NCBI GenBank assembly: GCA_964619535.1
Contig: CAZUEX010000014.1
Location: 1-64,000, forward strand
Direction of reading: 5' to 3'
Length of the DNA: 64,000 nt
DNA from: Leptonema sp964619535
Lineage (GTDB): Bacteria; Spirochaetota; Leptospiria; Leptospirales; Leptonemataceae
Below are positions 8,459 to 17,699 of this stretch, piece after piece. Made by a program: the position numbers and the translations under genes. Each line of letters opens with the position of its first letter. Within the stretch, counting starts at the first letter, position 1. The notes below the pieces were generated by a model. The model was not told where the DNA came from, did not search any database, and saw nothing but the letters and a program-made list of their open reading frames with translations.

Positions 8459-10966
8459 ATGAAACGCAACAACCTGATAACCTTTCGCATACTTATCCTG
8501 TTACTGGTAGCCATCAGCCCTCGCATGCTGCATGCCTTTGAACTGCGTCTTCGCGTGTTGGATGCAAAGCAGAATCCTGTAGCCGATGCCCAGGTAATCG
8601 TCATCGAAACCAGGCAGAAGACCTTTACAGATGGCACAGGTGAGGCCGTCATCGAAATCCCTGCCCCTGGATTTTACACCTTTCGCACCATTCTGCCCGA
8701 TGGAACGCTGCTTCAGCCCCGGCTGCAGGTCCAGGCTCCGGGCCAGCGGCTTACCATCTATGCCGCTCCACCGAAAAACATCGCCGAGAAACAGACCCAG
8801 ACGATCACCGGTGGAGAAGGCGTGCGCATTACCGGACGCAAAGAAAAGCAGAATCTATCTCGGTACACCGTACGCCTCGATGAAGTAAAAAGGATTCCAG
8901 GGCAGTTCGGTGAAGCCCTGCGCGGTATAGAAAGCCTGCCCGGAACGAATGCTCCTCCCTTTGGCAACGGCGATATTGTCCTTCGCGGTGCCAACGAAAA
9001 CGCCAACACCTACCTCTTTGATGATCTACCGCTTGGATATCCTTTCCATCTTTTTGGCCTGAATTCCGTCGTGCAGAACGATATCATCAGCTCGATAGAC
9101 ATCTTCAACGGTGCCTATCCTGTCCGCTACGGCGATGCAACGGGCGGTATCATTGCCATCGAATCCATTGATGATGTGCAGAAACTCGGAGGCCATACAA
9201 CCTTTTCGCTCTGGTCTTCCAGCGTTCTGCTGAAGGGGCCGATCCAGAGTGGCGCCGACGGCTATATCATCGCCGGTGCCCGTCTTTCCTATCTGGATCA
9301 AACACTGAAGCCTTACATTCCCTCAGGAGTAAACATCGTTCCCCGTTACGGAGATGCACAGTTCAAGCTGCGCTATGACCTGACAGACAGTCAAAGCCTG
9401 TATTTCTATATCCTGGGAGCACAGGACACCTTTGTGGCCGCTGTAGAAGAAAGGCCTTCCTGGGATCCAACGGCAGAACCACCACCTGATCTGATCGGAG
9501 CCAGCGTTGCCATCAACCGACTCTTTCATACAGAAGCCATCCGACACATATGGCAGCCTACCGGGCGGATCTACTCCGAAACGACACTGCTTCACCATAA
9601 CAACGTTGCCTACGTGGATGGCACGATCGGCATCTATGATGCAAAGTTCCGAACCGAGGATGGTTATGTTGGCCTTCGCAATGAATCATCCTTTGAGTTA
9701 TGGAAAGACCATATCATCCTCGAAGCCGGCCTGGAAGCGCGACGCTTTCGTTACCTGAACCGAGGGATCACCCTGCGCAACAACGATCCGACGTCTTTAA
9801 ACATCGACTATTTTGACCGGACGTCCCCTAACCTTTCGTCGGTTACCTCGGATGACCTTCAGCATGCCGATTATCACAGCGGCTATGCCATGCTGGTTCT
9901 CCGCTTCTGGCGTCTTGAGCTGAAGCCCGGAGCCCGCATCGATCATTTCGGCCTTACGGGTCAGACAGTGCGCGATCCTCGAGGCACAATTGCCCTGAAG
10001 CTAACCGATTCGACAACGCTGACAGCAGGAGCGGGCATCTATCATCGCGTGCCCGATCCGGATCAGTATTCGCCTACATCGGGGAATCCCGATCTGAAGA
10101 TGGAAAAGGCCCTTCATCAGGCAGCCGGAATCGAGCACCGCTGGCATTCCTGGACATTTCGGGTAGAGGCCTTCCGCCAGTTTTACACCGATATGGTCGT
10201 GCAGGATATCTATATTCAGACACCATTCAAAGAAAATCCTGACCCGGTCGGAAAGCTTACCGAGCCCATCCTGGTAAATGCGCCTCTGTACTTCTCAAAC
10301 GACGGAGAGGGCTATTCGGACGGCTTTGAAATCCTTATCAAACGGGACAAGAAGCCCGACGTCAATGGCTGGTATGGCTGGATCTCTTACACCTGGTCAC
10401 GCTCCCTGCGCAACGACCACCAGCCACGTGCCGGCGATCTCTCCCTTACCTGGCCGGATGAAGCAGAAAGACAGCTCATCGCACTGTTTGACAACGGACG
10501 CTTTCTGTATGCTGACTTCGACAGACGACATATCATCAATGTAATTCTTGGCTACAAGATTAACCGAGAATGGCAGATTGGCGGCAAATGGCGTTATACC
10601 ACGTCCCGTCCCTATACCAATATCATTGGCGACGATGGCGGACAGACAGAGAACAATGGAAGGCCCATCTTCCAGCCCGTATATTCCAATCAGATAAATG
10701 AACTGAGGCTGAAGCCTTACCATCGACTGGACATCAGAATCGATCGCTTCTTTAACTACGAATGGGGATACGGCAATCTCTTCTTCGAAGCCCTGAACCT
10801 CTATCTGCGAGACAATCCCGGTGGGCTGTCATGGGATCAGCGTCGCCCCTACTCGGCCACCAACCCCGACATATCCCCCGAATTCGGAAACCTTGTGATT
10901 CCAGCGGGGGATACAGAAGGCTATCGGGTTCCGCTGTTCAACATCGGCATAGAGGTGATGTTCTGA
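8459..10966 (+). CDS. TonB-dependent outer-membrane receptor
   Basis: An 835-residue receptor. Residues 1-26 are a signal peptide; about 27-100 form a carboxypeptidase-regulatory-like domain (LRLRVLDAKQNPVADAQVIVIE); about 125-240 form the plug (LRGIESLPGTNAPPFGNGDIVLRGANENANTYLFDDLPLGYP); the remainder is a 22-strand-type barrel rich in aromatic beta patterns, ending in the terminal phenylalanine (NIGIEVMF) needed for barrel assembly. The substrate cannot be read from sequence. Three lipoproteins precede it in the same operon, as in some nutrient-uptake or SusCD-like systems, though none is a clear SusD. Its end overlaps the convergent DUF1574 gene by 46 bases. Confidence 0.92.
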   Translation: MKRNNLITFRILILLLVAISPRMLHAFELRLRVLDAKQNPVADAQVIVIETRQKTFTDGTGEAVIEIPAPGFYTFRTILPDGTLLQPRLQVQAPGQRLTIYAAPPKNIAEKQTQTITGGEGVRITGRKEKQNLSRYTVRLDEVKRIPGQFGEALRGIESLPGTNAPPFGNGDIVLRGANENANTYLFDDLPLGYPFHLFGLNSVVQNDIISSIDIFNGAYPVRYGDATGGIIAIESIDDVQKLGGHTTFSLWSSSVLLKGPIQSGADGYIIAGARLSYLDQTLKPYIPSGVNIVPRYGDAQFKLRYDLTDSQSLYFYILGAQDTFVAAVEERPSWDPTAEPPPDLIGASVAINRLFHTEAIRHIWQPTGRIYSETTLLHHNNVAYVDGTIGIYDAKFRTEDGYVGLRNESSFELWKDHIILEAGLEARRFRYLNRGITLRNNDPTSLNIDYFDRTSPNLSSVTSDDLQHADYHSGYAMLVLRFWRLELKPGARIDHFGLTGQTVRDPRGTIALKLTDSTTLTAGAGIYHRVPDPDQYSPTSGNPDLKMEKALHQAAGIEHRWHSWTFRVEAFRQFYTDMVVQDIYIQTPFKENPDPVGKLTEPILVNAPLYFSNDGEGYSDGFEILIKRDKKPDVNGWYGWISYTWSRSLRNDHQPRAGDLSLTWPDEAERQLIALFDNGRFLYADFDRRHIINVILGYKINREWQIGGKWRYTTSRPYTNIIGDDGGQTENNGRPIFQPVYSNQINELRLKPYHRLDIRIDRFFNYEWGYGNLFFEALNLYLRDNPGGLSWDQRRPYSATNPDISPEFGNLVIPAGDTEGYRVPLFNIGIEVMF

Positions 10967-12084
10967 TATGACAGTGCAGCGGCAGCGCTGTCATATCGTT
11001 TCATAGCCTCATCAAGAACGAAATCGTAGCATTCCATGGCCATATGTGCTCCATCCACATAGGCGTTACAGAAAAAGGGATCGCCTTTCGAGAAATCCAC
11101 GAACGGTGAGCCTCCACGCAATGCGTCCAGCCTTGCACGCCATCGATCGGTATAATAGGCAATCGTTTCGTCCTCTTCAAGCAGACGCTGCATGGGCCGC
11201 GACACCTGGGGACGAACGATCAACAACGGCGTTCTGTGCTCATGCACCATGGCCAGGGCCTTTTCGAAGAAACCCCATTGCATCTCTGACTCTCTGTAAT
11301 TGCCGTACAGCCAGCCCTTTGTTCCCTCGGAGCTGATCGTAAGAGTCGAAAAATCCTTCTCAAACCAGCCAGGCACGGGGATCGGAGAAAAGCCACATCC
11401 GTTATTATTTCTTGTATAACGGTCGGTCTTCAAAAACAGAGGCAGGATCCGATCATTACCGTTTACAAGCATGGACAGCCGATCCGGATGCGGAGGATAC
11501 TTCATGCCGGCAAACAGCCAGCGCCCCAGGTAGGCGCTGACGTCGTCACGGCGCAGCCGGCTGAAGTTCGACAGGATAAAACGCAGATCAAAGCTGTACT
11601 GCAGATTGGATCGGCGAAAGCCAGGCGAGAACTCATTGAACTGAAACGGATCGGATTCAAGGATCAGGTAATCCGGCCTTACACCTCTTTCATAGATGCG
11701 TTCCAGTATGTAGGCATAGTAGGCAGGTGAGTTAACCGGAACGCTGAAGTTATAGACTTCCCAGTCCGGATAGTTTCTTCGAAACGTCTCATAGTCAAAG
11801 AAAAGCAATCTTGAGCTGCCAATCACCACCAGCGAGCGATGTGGGGGCACAATCTCGCCGGTTGTTCTTGCACGCATTGCCGCCTCGCGTCTTTTGTGCG
11901 CGCTTTCTGGCGAAAACTCTTCTGCAATCTTATCGAGCAGCTCGTACTTGTACTCATAATAGAGGAACGTAGGGTCTTTCTGGGTATGAATGCGAACCGT
12001 GCGGAGCAAGAAGACCTTATCCAGCAGGAAAATCGAAAGCAACAACAGGACGGGAAAAACCAGAAGTTTTTGAGGGCGGCTCAT
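10921..12084 (-). CDS. DUF1574-family SGNH-like protein
   Basis: A 387-residue protein with an N-terminal membrane anchor (LLVFPVLLLLSIFLLDKVFLL) and a periplasmic SGNH-hydrolase-like domain. The block VVIGSSRLLFFD followed by VYNFSVPVNSPAYYAYILERIYERGVRPDYLILESDPFQF matches the second DUF1574 protein at 20339-21436 (ILGSSRSAAFD, YNFSVPMGGIAHAYYYAYLL, RPSFIMLEADIVNF). GSSR would carry the catalytic serine, and the C-terminal FVDFSKGDPFFCNAYVDGAHM the Asp/His part. The likely role is O-acylation of an envelope glycan. It lies 13 bases downstream of the GT87 gene. Confidence 0.8.
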   Translation of the reverse strand: MSRPQKLLVFPVLLLLSIFLLDKVFLLRTVRIHTQKDPTFLYYEYKYELLDKIAEEFSPESAHKRREAAMRARTTGEIVPPHRSLVVIGSSRLLFFDYETFRRNYPDWEVYNFSVPVNSPAYYAYILERIYERGVRPDYLILESDPFQFNEFSPGFRRSNLQYSFDLRFILSNFSRLRRDDVSAYLGRWLFAGMKYPPHPDRLSMLVNGNDRILPLFLKTDRYTRNNNGCGFSPIPVPGWFEKDFSTLTISSEGTKGWLYGNYRESEMQWGFFEKALAMVHEHRTPLLIVRPQVSRPMQRLLEEDETIAYYTDRWRARLDALRGGSPFVDFSKGDPFFCNAYVDGAHMAMECYDFVLDEAMKRYDSAAAALSYQNITSMPMLNSGTR

Positions 12085-12097
12085 CTGTTTCCACCTT

Positions 12098-13462
12098 TCA
12101 TAAGGCCCGTCTGCCGATCAATCCTTTCCATGCCATTCTATGATGCAGGATGATGGCCAGAAGAACGACCCAGGTATAGAACGAGTACAGGGAAAGGGCC
12201 TCGAACCACCGAAACGGCATGATACCAAGCAGGATGGCCATACCGGCCGGACCATAGTAGGCAATGCGCTCTGCTGTATTCATCGCCTTTCCGGACATGC
12301 GCAGGGCAAGCGGTATCAATAGCAGGGAATAGGTGTGGTACCAGCTCACGCCTGAAGAAACCAATGCCGTTAACAGCGAAAGCGAAAGGATCCCGGCAAA
12401 GGAGTCCTCATCGATGTGCACCGGTCTTCGCCAGGCCAGCACCAGCAGAAGAAGCCCCAGGGATCCGACAAGGGCTACGTTAATCAGACGCACGGTCATA
12501 GAAAAGACAGGCAGTTGCTCAAGGCTCAGATCCACAAGAGGAAGGCCAAACCGCTCCTGCTTATGATCTGAACCGGCAATCATAAGCTTGCTTAATGCGG
12601 CGCTTATCGTCTGGTTGTTGGCATACGGTCGGACAACCAGGTGCTTCTGGTAGGTATCGATCAGGAAGCTGTACCATTGCTCATGCCTGTCCAGGTTCTG
12701 CTGCCAGCCACCTGCTACGGCAGGAACAGAGACGGCAAAGAGGATTCCACTTACAAAGCCGGCAAGGGCAACAAAGCGCCGACCGGCAAAGAGTATGCCT
12801 GCAAGAAAGGCCGGAATAATCTTGATCACGGTAGCCAGCCCGATCAGAAAACCTCCCAGAAAGCTTCGCAGGCCTTCGCGAAAGGACCACAGGATGCCGG
12901 TTCCGCAGAGAAGAAGCAGAAAAAAGCCAACGTTGCCATTGGAGGCATTGTCATCGAGAAACGGAAAATACAGAAGCGTGGCCAGAACCACCGTATACTC
13001 TGCGGCGGTTCCCTTCACCCTTCTGTGAAGCAGCCACAGAAGCAGTGCAAGGGCTGCAAGCGATAACATCTGAAAAATGATAGCAGCCGTTTTATAGTCC
13101 AGGCCCTGTATGGGGGTTAGTAGAAAGGCAAAGAAGGGAGGATACAGGTAGGCCCCCACTCCTTTACTTTCAAGCAACAGCTTCACTATCTCTTCCCATT
13201 GCATGGAGGGAAGATCAGCACTTTGCTCGAAGAGGTTCTTCATCGCTCCCGTTTTGTAAAGGTCCTCACCGGCATGCAATCGTCTCGAAGCCTCAAAGTA
13301 ATCCTCGAAATCGCTTCGACTGCGAAATGGGGATGGGTCTCGTAGAATCCTGCTGCTATCCACTGCAAGGATCAGCAGCATCATCACAAACAGCAGCCTC
13401 TGACCTCGCTGCGAGCGTATAAACGACATGATCCCGTTCAGGTATGCCTTTCCCTTCTCCAT
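12098..13462 (-). CDS. GT87 (DUF2029)-family polytopic glycosyltransferase
   Basis: A 454-residue integral membrane protein with about nine to ten hydrophobic segments. The first periplasmic loop has DFEDYFEASRRLHAGEDLYK, and a later loop has FLDDNASNGNVGFFLLLL and YANNQTISAALSKL, patterns of the mannosyltransferase-like GT87/DUF2029 family that uses polyprenyl-phosphate sugars. It would transfer a sugar to an envelope glycan or lipid. It is followed 13 bases later on the same strand by a DUF1574 SGNH protein, which suggests glycan assembly plus acylation. Confidence 0.82.
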   Translation of the reverse strand: MEKGKAYLNGIMSFIRSQRGQRLLFVMMLLILAVDSSRILRDPSPFRSRSDFEDYFEASRRLHAGEDLYKTGAMKNLFEQSADLPSMQWEEIVKLLLESKGVGAYLYPPFFAFLLTPIQGLDYKTAAIIFQMLSLAALALLLWLLHRRVKGTAAEYTVVLATLLYFPFLDDNASNGNVGFFLLLLCGTGILWSFREGLRSFLGGFLIGLATVIKIIPAFLAGILFAGRRFVALAGFVSGILFAVSVPAVAGGWQQNLDRHEQWYSFLIDTYQKHLVVRPYANNQTISAALSKLMIAGSDHKQERFGLPLVDLSLEQLPVFSMTVRLINVALVGSLGLLLLVLAWRRPVHIDEDSFAGILSLSLLTALVSSGVSWYHTYSLLLIPLALRMSGKAMNTAERIAYYGPAGMAILLGIMPFRWFEALSLYSFYTWVVLLAIILHHRMAWKGLIGRRAL

Positions 13463-13541
13463 CGAGTCAGGATCAGACGCCCCGATCCTCTGTCAACCGG
13501 CGCTGCATTTGACCGCCAGGCCGGATTTGCAGAATTGGCCT

Positions 13542-14594
13542 GTGGATCTTGCTCCCTATCACTTTGATCTACCCGATGAACTGATTGCGCGCTACCCGGT
13601 TACGCCGCCCGACTCTTCGCGCCTTCTGTATCTTTCATCTGATGCACAGATCTCACATCACATCTTTCGTGAATTGCCCGCGTTGCTTCAAGAAGACGAT
13701 GTCATCATCTTCAACAGAACAAAGGTTTCACGCAGGCGCCTGTTTTTGAAACGACAGTCCGGGGCCTCGATTGAGGTGCTTTTTCTTGAGCGTTTGCAGA
13801 ACCCATCGCTGTGGCGCTGTATGGCCAGGAAGGCCGGACGCCTGAAGCTCCAGGAGGAGCTGGTTGGCAGGGATCTGCGCTTCCGGGTCGTGGACCGGGA
13901 CGGACCGTTAACAATCCTCGAAGCGAGAAAGCAGGGCGGCCTGGCCTGGAACACAGACGACGAAGCAGAGCAGTTTTTTGAAGCCGACGGGCAGCCTCCC
14001 ATCCCGCCCTATCTGAATCGCCCGGCCGAGGCCATCGACTATGACCGCTACCAGACCATCTTTGCACAGAAAACGGGTTCTGTGGCCGCTCCTACGGCGG
14101 GCCTGCATTTTACGCCGGAGCTGATGGACCGTTTAAGCCGGCGCCACACCATCGCCTTCATCGATCTGACGATCGGATACGGAACCTTTGCTCCCCTGCA
14201 GGAAGAGCACTTCAAAAGCAAGCGCCTGCATACAGAACGGTTCAACATCCCACCGGAAACGGCAGATATCCTGGGCCAGGCCAGGCGAGATTCGCGAAGG
14301 GTTGTAGCCGTTGGCACAACGACACTGCGAGCCCTGGAATCGGTTCTGCGTCAGGCAGGGCAATTCCAGGCAGGAAGCTATGAAACCGATATCTTCTTAC
14401 ATCCGCCGGACAGGATCGATTCCTGCCAGGCCCTGATCACGAATTTTCACCTGCCTGCATCATCCCTCTTCCTCCTTGTCTGTGCCTTTGGAGGAACGGA
14501 GCGTTTGAAGAAGGCCTATGCCACGGCCATTGCACAGCGGTATCGATTCTACAGCTATGGTGATGCCATGCTTCTGGAAGCTCCTGAATCGTGA
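13542..14594 (+). CDS. queA: tRNA preQ1(34) S-adenosylmethionine ribosyltransferase-isomerase QueA
   Basis: Penultimate-stage enzyme of queuosine synthesis, transferring the ribosyl group of SAM to preQ1 at the wobble position of GUN-anticodon tRNAs. The sequence DLAPYHFDLPDELIARYP is the family N-terminus, followed by DDVIIFNRTKV, APTAGLHFT and VGTTTLRALES signatures. The GTG at 13542 was chosen because it gives a 350-residue protein beginning where the family begins; a TTG at 13527 is the alternative. The open frame back to 13428 overlaps the start of the divergent GT87 gene and adds non-homologous residues. Confidence 0.93.
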   Translation: MDLAPYHFDLPDELIARYPVTPPDSSRLLYLSSDAQISHHIFRELPALLQEDDVIIFNRTKVSRRRLFLKRQSGASIEVLFLERLQNPSLWRCMARKAGRLKLQEELVGRDLRFRVVDRDGPLTILEARKQGGLAWNTDDEAEQFFEADGQPPIPPYLNRPAEAIDYDRYQTIFAQKTGSVAAPTAGLHFTPELMDRLSRRHTIAFIDLTIGYGTFAPLQEEHFKSKRLHTERFNIPPETADILGQARRDSRRVVAVGTTTLRALESVLRQAGQFQAGSYETDIFLHPPDRIDSCQALITNFHLPASSLFLLVCAFGGTERLKKAYATAIAQRYRFYSYGDAMLLEAPES

Positions 14595-14657
14595 GCCGCT
14601 TCCCACGGGCATTTCGTTCTTGACCAGGTCCCCGGCCTGAAGAACAGTACAAGGACG

Positions 14658-15563
14658 ATGCGCAGCTTTGACAGACTAAAAGAGATTCATCATCTGAAAA
14701 TCCCTGTCTTCCGGCGGGATGAGTTCCAGGAGAAGGTGCTGAAAAACCTGTATCTGGAGTTTTTTCTGGAGAGCTGTCGCGTCCTGATCACACCTGATTA
14801 CAGATACCTGACCACCGGTCCGACGAAAGCCGAAGAGCTCGATGCCATAGAAGAGCTGCTCAGAGCAGAACGGCCGCTCCTTGAAGAGCTTAAGAAGTTT
14901 GTTCTATATAATCTTGCGCTTTATTCTGCTCTGCTTGAAACGAATTCTTACTATATAACCAGCAACGACCACCTGCTGATCTGCCGTTTTGTGCAGTCCG
15001 AGCATGATGATCGATCCTATGAACTGAAGCTTTACACGCTCGGTCACCAGGACCTTCCCGACAACTACAAAGATAAGCTCTACATCGGACGTGATTTCGT
15101 AAACATCTCCCGATTGACCAGGGATCACTTTGGCATCGGTCAGATCAGAACCAGCCTGACGGCCCAGGTGGAACGGATGAAAGGGCGCGTTCAGCAATAC
15201 ACACCACATGAGATCTACAACGAAATCGCCGAAGAGTACATCAGCGAGATCGAAGAAATCCTGGGCGAATTCTCCAGTGAAGCAAGCAACATCATTGAAG
15301 AGTTCCCGGTTGATATATCTACAAAAAGCCTGAAGCCTGAATCACTGATCCAGGTGAACCACCTCTTTCGCGAGCTGAAGCACATGCTTATCGAAGTAGA
15401 GGAAACCACGCGCGACATGGAAGCCCGCATGTTTGAAAGTGACCTGTCCAGAGGGGTTCGCTACGTTACGAAGTTCCGCAAAGACATCCAGAATTACATC
15501 AATTATATGGTGATCAAGGTGAATGGCCGCATCACCGATGCGGTGAACGGCATCCACCTGTAG
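14658..15563 (+). CDS. Hypothetical protein with C-terminal coiled-coil tendency
   Basis: A 301-residue cytoplasmic protein that I do not recognise. No signal peptide or membrane segment is seen. The sequence is rich in charged helices, notably IYNEIAEEYISEIEEILGEFSSEASNIIEEF (about residues 183-213) and LFRELKHMLIEVEETTRDMEARMF, which suggest a coiled coil. The middle part (YYITSNDHLLICRFVQSEHDD, YELKLYTLG) is more beta-like. It follows queA by 63 bases and is convergent with the M3 peptidase, leaving four bases between the stops. Confidence 0.7.
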   Translation: MRSFDRLKEIHHLKIPVFRRDEFQEKVLKNLYLEFFLESCRVLITPDYRYLTTGPTKAEELDAIEELLRAERPLLEELKKFVLYNLALYSALLETNSYYITSNDHLLICRFVQSEHDDRSYELKLYTLGHQDLPDNYKDKLYIGRDFVNISRLTRDHFGIGQIRTSLTAQVERMKGRVQQYTPHEIYNEIAEEYISEIEEILGEFSSEASNIIEEFPVDISTKSLKPESLIQVNHLFRELKHMLIEVEETTRDMEARMFESDLSRGVRYVTKFRKDIQNYINYMVIKVNGRITDAVNGIHL

Positions 15564-15567
15564 CGCA

Positions 15568-17580
15568 TCAGGCCACAAGGCCGTCACGCCGCAGCAGCGC
15601 CTCGGGATCGGGACTTCTACCGCGAAAACGCACAAACAGATCCATAGGATGCTCGCTATTGCCGCGCTCCAGGATATTTTCACGAAAGGACCTGGCAGTC
15701 CCTTCATCAAAGATGCCCTTTTCCCGAAACAGATCAAAGGCATCTGCTTCCAGCACCTCGGCCCATTTATAAGAATAGTAGCCAGCCGAATAACCTCCGG
15801 CAAAGATATGACTGAAGCCTGTAGAGATGCACAGCCCTTCCGGATCAGGCAGCAAGGTGGAACGCTCTGTTACCTTCGCCTCAAAGGCCTGAACGTCTGT
15901 AATCGTTTCAGGATCGGCTGTATGGTAGGCCATATCCAGCAAGCCGTAGTTCAGCTGTGTCAGGAACTGCATGCCGGCCTGAAACGTTTCAGCGGCCTTC
16001 ATCCGCTCAAGCAGATCGGATGGGATGGGCTCGTCTGTCTCATAGTGCCTGGCGAAGATATCAAGTGCTTCACGTTCGCGGGTCCAGTTCTCCATGATCT
16101 GCGATGGCAGCTCCACAAAGTCCCAGTAGACGTTTGTACCGGCCAGGCTTCTGTAGGTGACACGCGATAACAGCCCATGAAGGGCATGGCCAAATTCATG
16201 ATACAGTGTACGCACCTCATCCATCGTTAAGAGAGACGGACGGGATTCAGAAGGGCGTGTAAAGTTGCATACGATGCCAACATGCGGCCTTTCCACCCGA
16301 CCACGACAGAGGCCCTGCTCCCGAATGGAAGTCATCCAGGCACCGCCCTTCTTGGTTTCGCGGGGGAACAGATCCATATAAAAGAGGCCGACGTGCTCTG
16401 CTCCATCGGTGACCTCAAAAACCCGCACCTCTTCATGGTATACGGGAACATCCTTTCTCTCTGTCAGTGTAAGGCCATACAGCCTGCGAGCCACTTCAAA
16501 GAGACCGGAAAGCACCCGATCGAGAGGGAAATACACGCGAAGACTTTCCTGATCGAAATCATAGCGCTCTTTCTTAAGCTGCTCAGAATAGAAGCGAACA
16601 TCCCAGGGCTGCAGGTCATCACATCCCTTTTCTGAAGCAAAACGACGCAGCTCTTCCAGTTCGGACTGCGCAGCCGGATGCACCTTCGCAAGCAGATCCT
16701 CGAGAAAATCCACCACCGTCTGACGACTGCCTGCCATGCGTTCTTCCAGCACATAATCGGCATGGGTGCTGTAACCGAGCAGTCTGGCTCGTTCGTGACG
16801 CAGACGAAGGATCTTCTGGATGATAGGTCGGTTATCGGTGTCCGCTTCCAGCCCACGCCCGCGGAAGGCCCGATACATCTTTTCGCGAAGAGACCGTTCT
16901 TTGCAATAGGTCATAAAGGGCATATAATCGGGGTACTGCAGTGTGAAGACCCAGCCCTGTTTGCCGTCCTTCTTTGCCCTGGCAGCAGCCTGTTCAAGCA
17001 GGCTTTCCGGTAAGCCGTCTACATGAGCGGCATCTTCAATATGCAGGGTAAAGGCATTGGTTGCATGCAGCACGTGCTCTGAAAAGGCAGGCGAAAGCTG
17101 TGATAGATCACGATCAATCTGGCGCAGGGTCTCCTTCTTCTCGTCTGAGAGCAGGGCGCCATTTCGTTTAAAATTGCGATAGGTAAGTTCAAGCAAACGG
17201 CGTTTTTCCGGCGTATCAACGCCGGCCTCTGTTTCTTTTACCGACTGCACCCGTTGAAACAGTACCGGATCGAGAAAAAGATCGCTTGAGAAATCGGCGA
17301 GAAAGGACGCAACCTCTGCTGCAATGGCCTGAATCTCAGGCGTGGCCTCGGCAGAGAACAGAACATAATAGGCGGAGCTGACCTCTTCCAGCTCTTCAGC
17401 AGCCGTTTCTATGGCCAGAATCGTATTATCAAAATCCGGCGCATCGGTGCTGGTGCGGATGGCCTCAAGGCGGCTTTCTGCCAGTTTTCGATAATGCTCA
17501 AGAGCGGGTAAGAAATCCGAGGCCTGTAAGGTGTGAAAAGGCACGTAGGGTAAAAGATCATGAACCAGAGGGTTTGCCAT
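15568..17580 (-). CDS. M3-family oligopeptidase (PrlC/oligopeptidase A-like)
   Basis: A zinc metallopeptidase of 670 residues that degrades short peptides, including released signal peptides. The zinc site HEFGHALHGLLSRV lies near residue 460, with the third ligand in the downstream FVELPSQIMENW helix. The start at 17580 (MANPLVHDLLPYVPF) was chosen because E. coli oligopeptidase A begins MTNPLL; a longer form starting at 17637 would add a hydrophobic stretch resembling a signal peptide, so an exported version cannot be excluded. Confidence 0.92.
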   Translation of the reverse strand: MANPLVHDLLPYVPFHTLQASDFLPALEHYRKLAESRLEAIRTSTDAPDFDNTILAIETAAEELEEVSSAYYVLFSAEATPEIQAIAAEVASFLADFSSDLFLDPVLFQRVQSVKETEAGVDTPEKRRLLELTYRNFKRNGALLSDEKKETLRQIDRDLSQLSPAFSEHVLHATNAFTLHIEDAAHVDGLPESLLEQAAARAKKDGKQGWVFTLQYPDYMPFMTYCKERSLREKMYRAFRGRGLEADTDNRPIIQKILRLRHERARLLGYSTHADYVLEERMAGSRQTVVDFLEDLLAKVHPAAQSELEELRRFASEKGCDDLQPWDVRFYSEQLKKERYDFDQESLRVYFPLDRVLSGLFEVARRLYGLTLTERKDVPVYHEEVRVFEVTDGAEHVGLFYMDLFPRETKKGGAWMTSIREQGLCRGRVERPHVGIVCNFTRPSESRPSLLTMDEVRTLYHEFGHALHGLLSRVTYRSLAGTNVYWDFVELPSQIMENWTREREALDIFARHYETDEPIPSDLLERMKAAETFQAGMQFLTQLNYGLLDMAYHTADPETITDVQAFEAKVTERSTLLPDPEGLCISTGFSHIFAGGYSAGYYSYKWAEVLEADAFDLFREKGIFDEGTARSFRENILERGNSEHPMDLFVRFRGRSPDPEALLRRDGLVA

Positions 17581-17699
17581 ATAGGTCCAAAGAAACGCGA
17601 ACAGCAGCAAAAGGCAAGTCCTTACAGGCATGTGCACCTGCGAAGCTCAGGCTGCATCTCAAAGCTTGACAGCATGCAGGCCGAACGCAGCCTGGATCG

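Noticed and set aside
13428..13541. Longer N-terminus for QueA
   Set aside because: The added 38 residues do not align with QueA and overlap the start of the divergent GT87 gene.
17666..17671. TTGACA before the SGNH gene
   Set aside because: The bases at the -10 position (around 17689) are GC-rich and do not fit.
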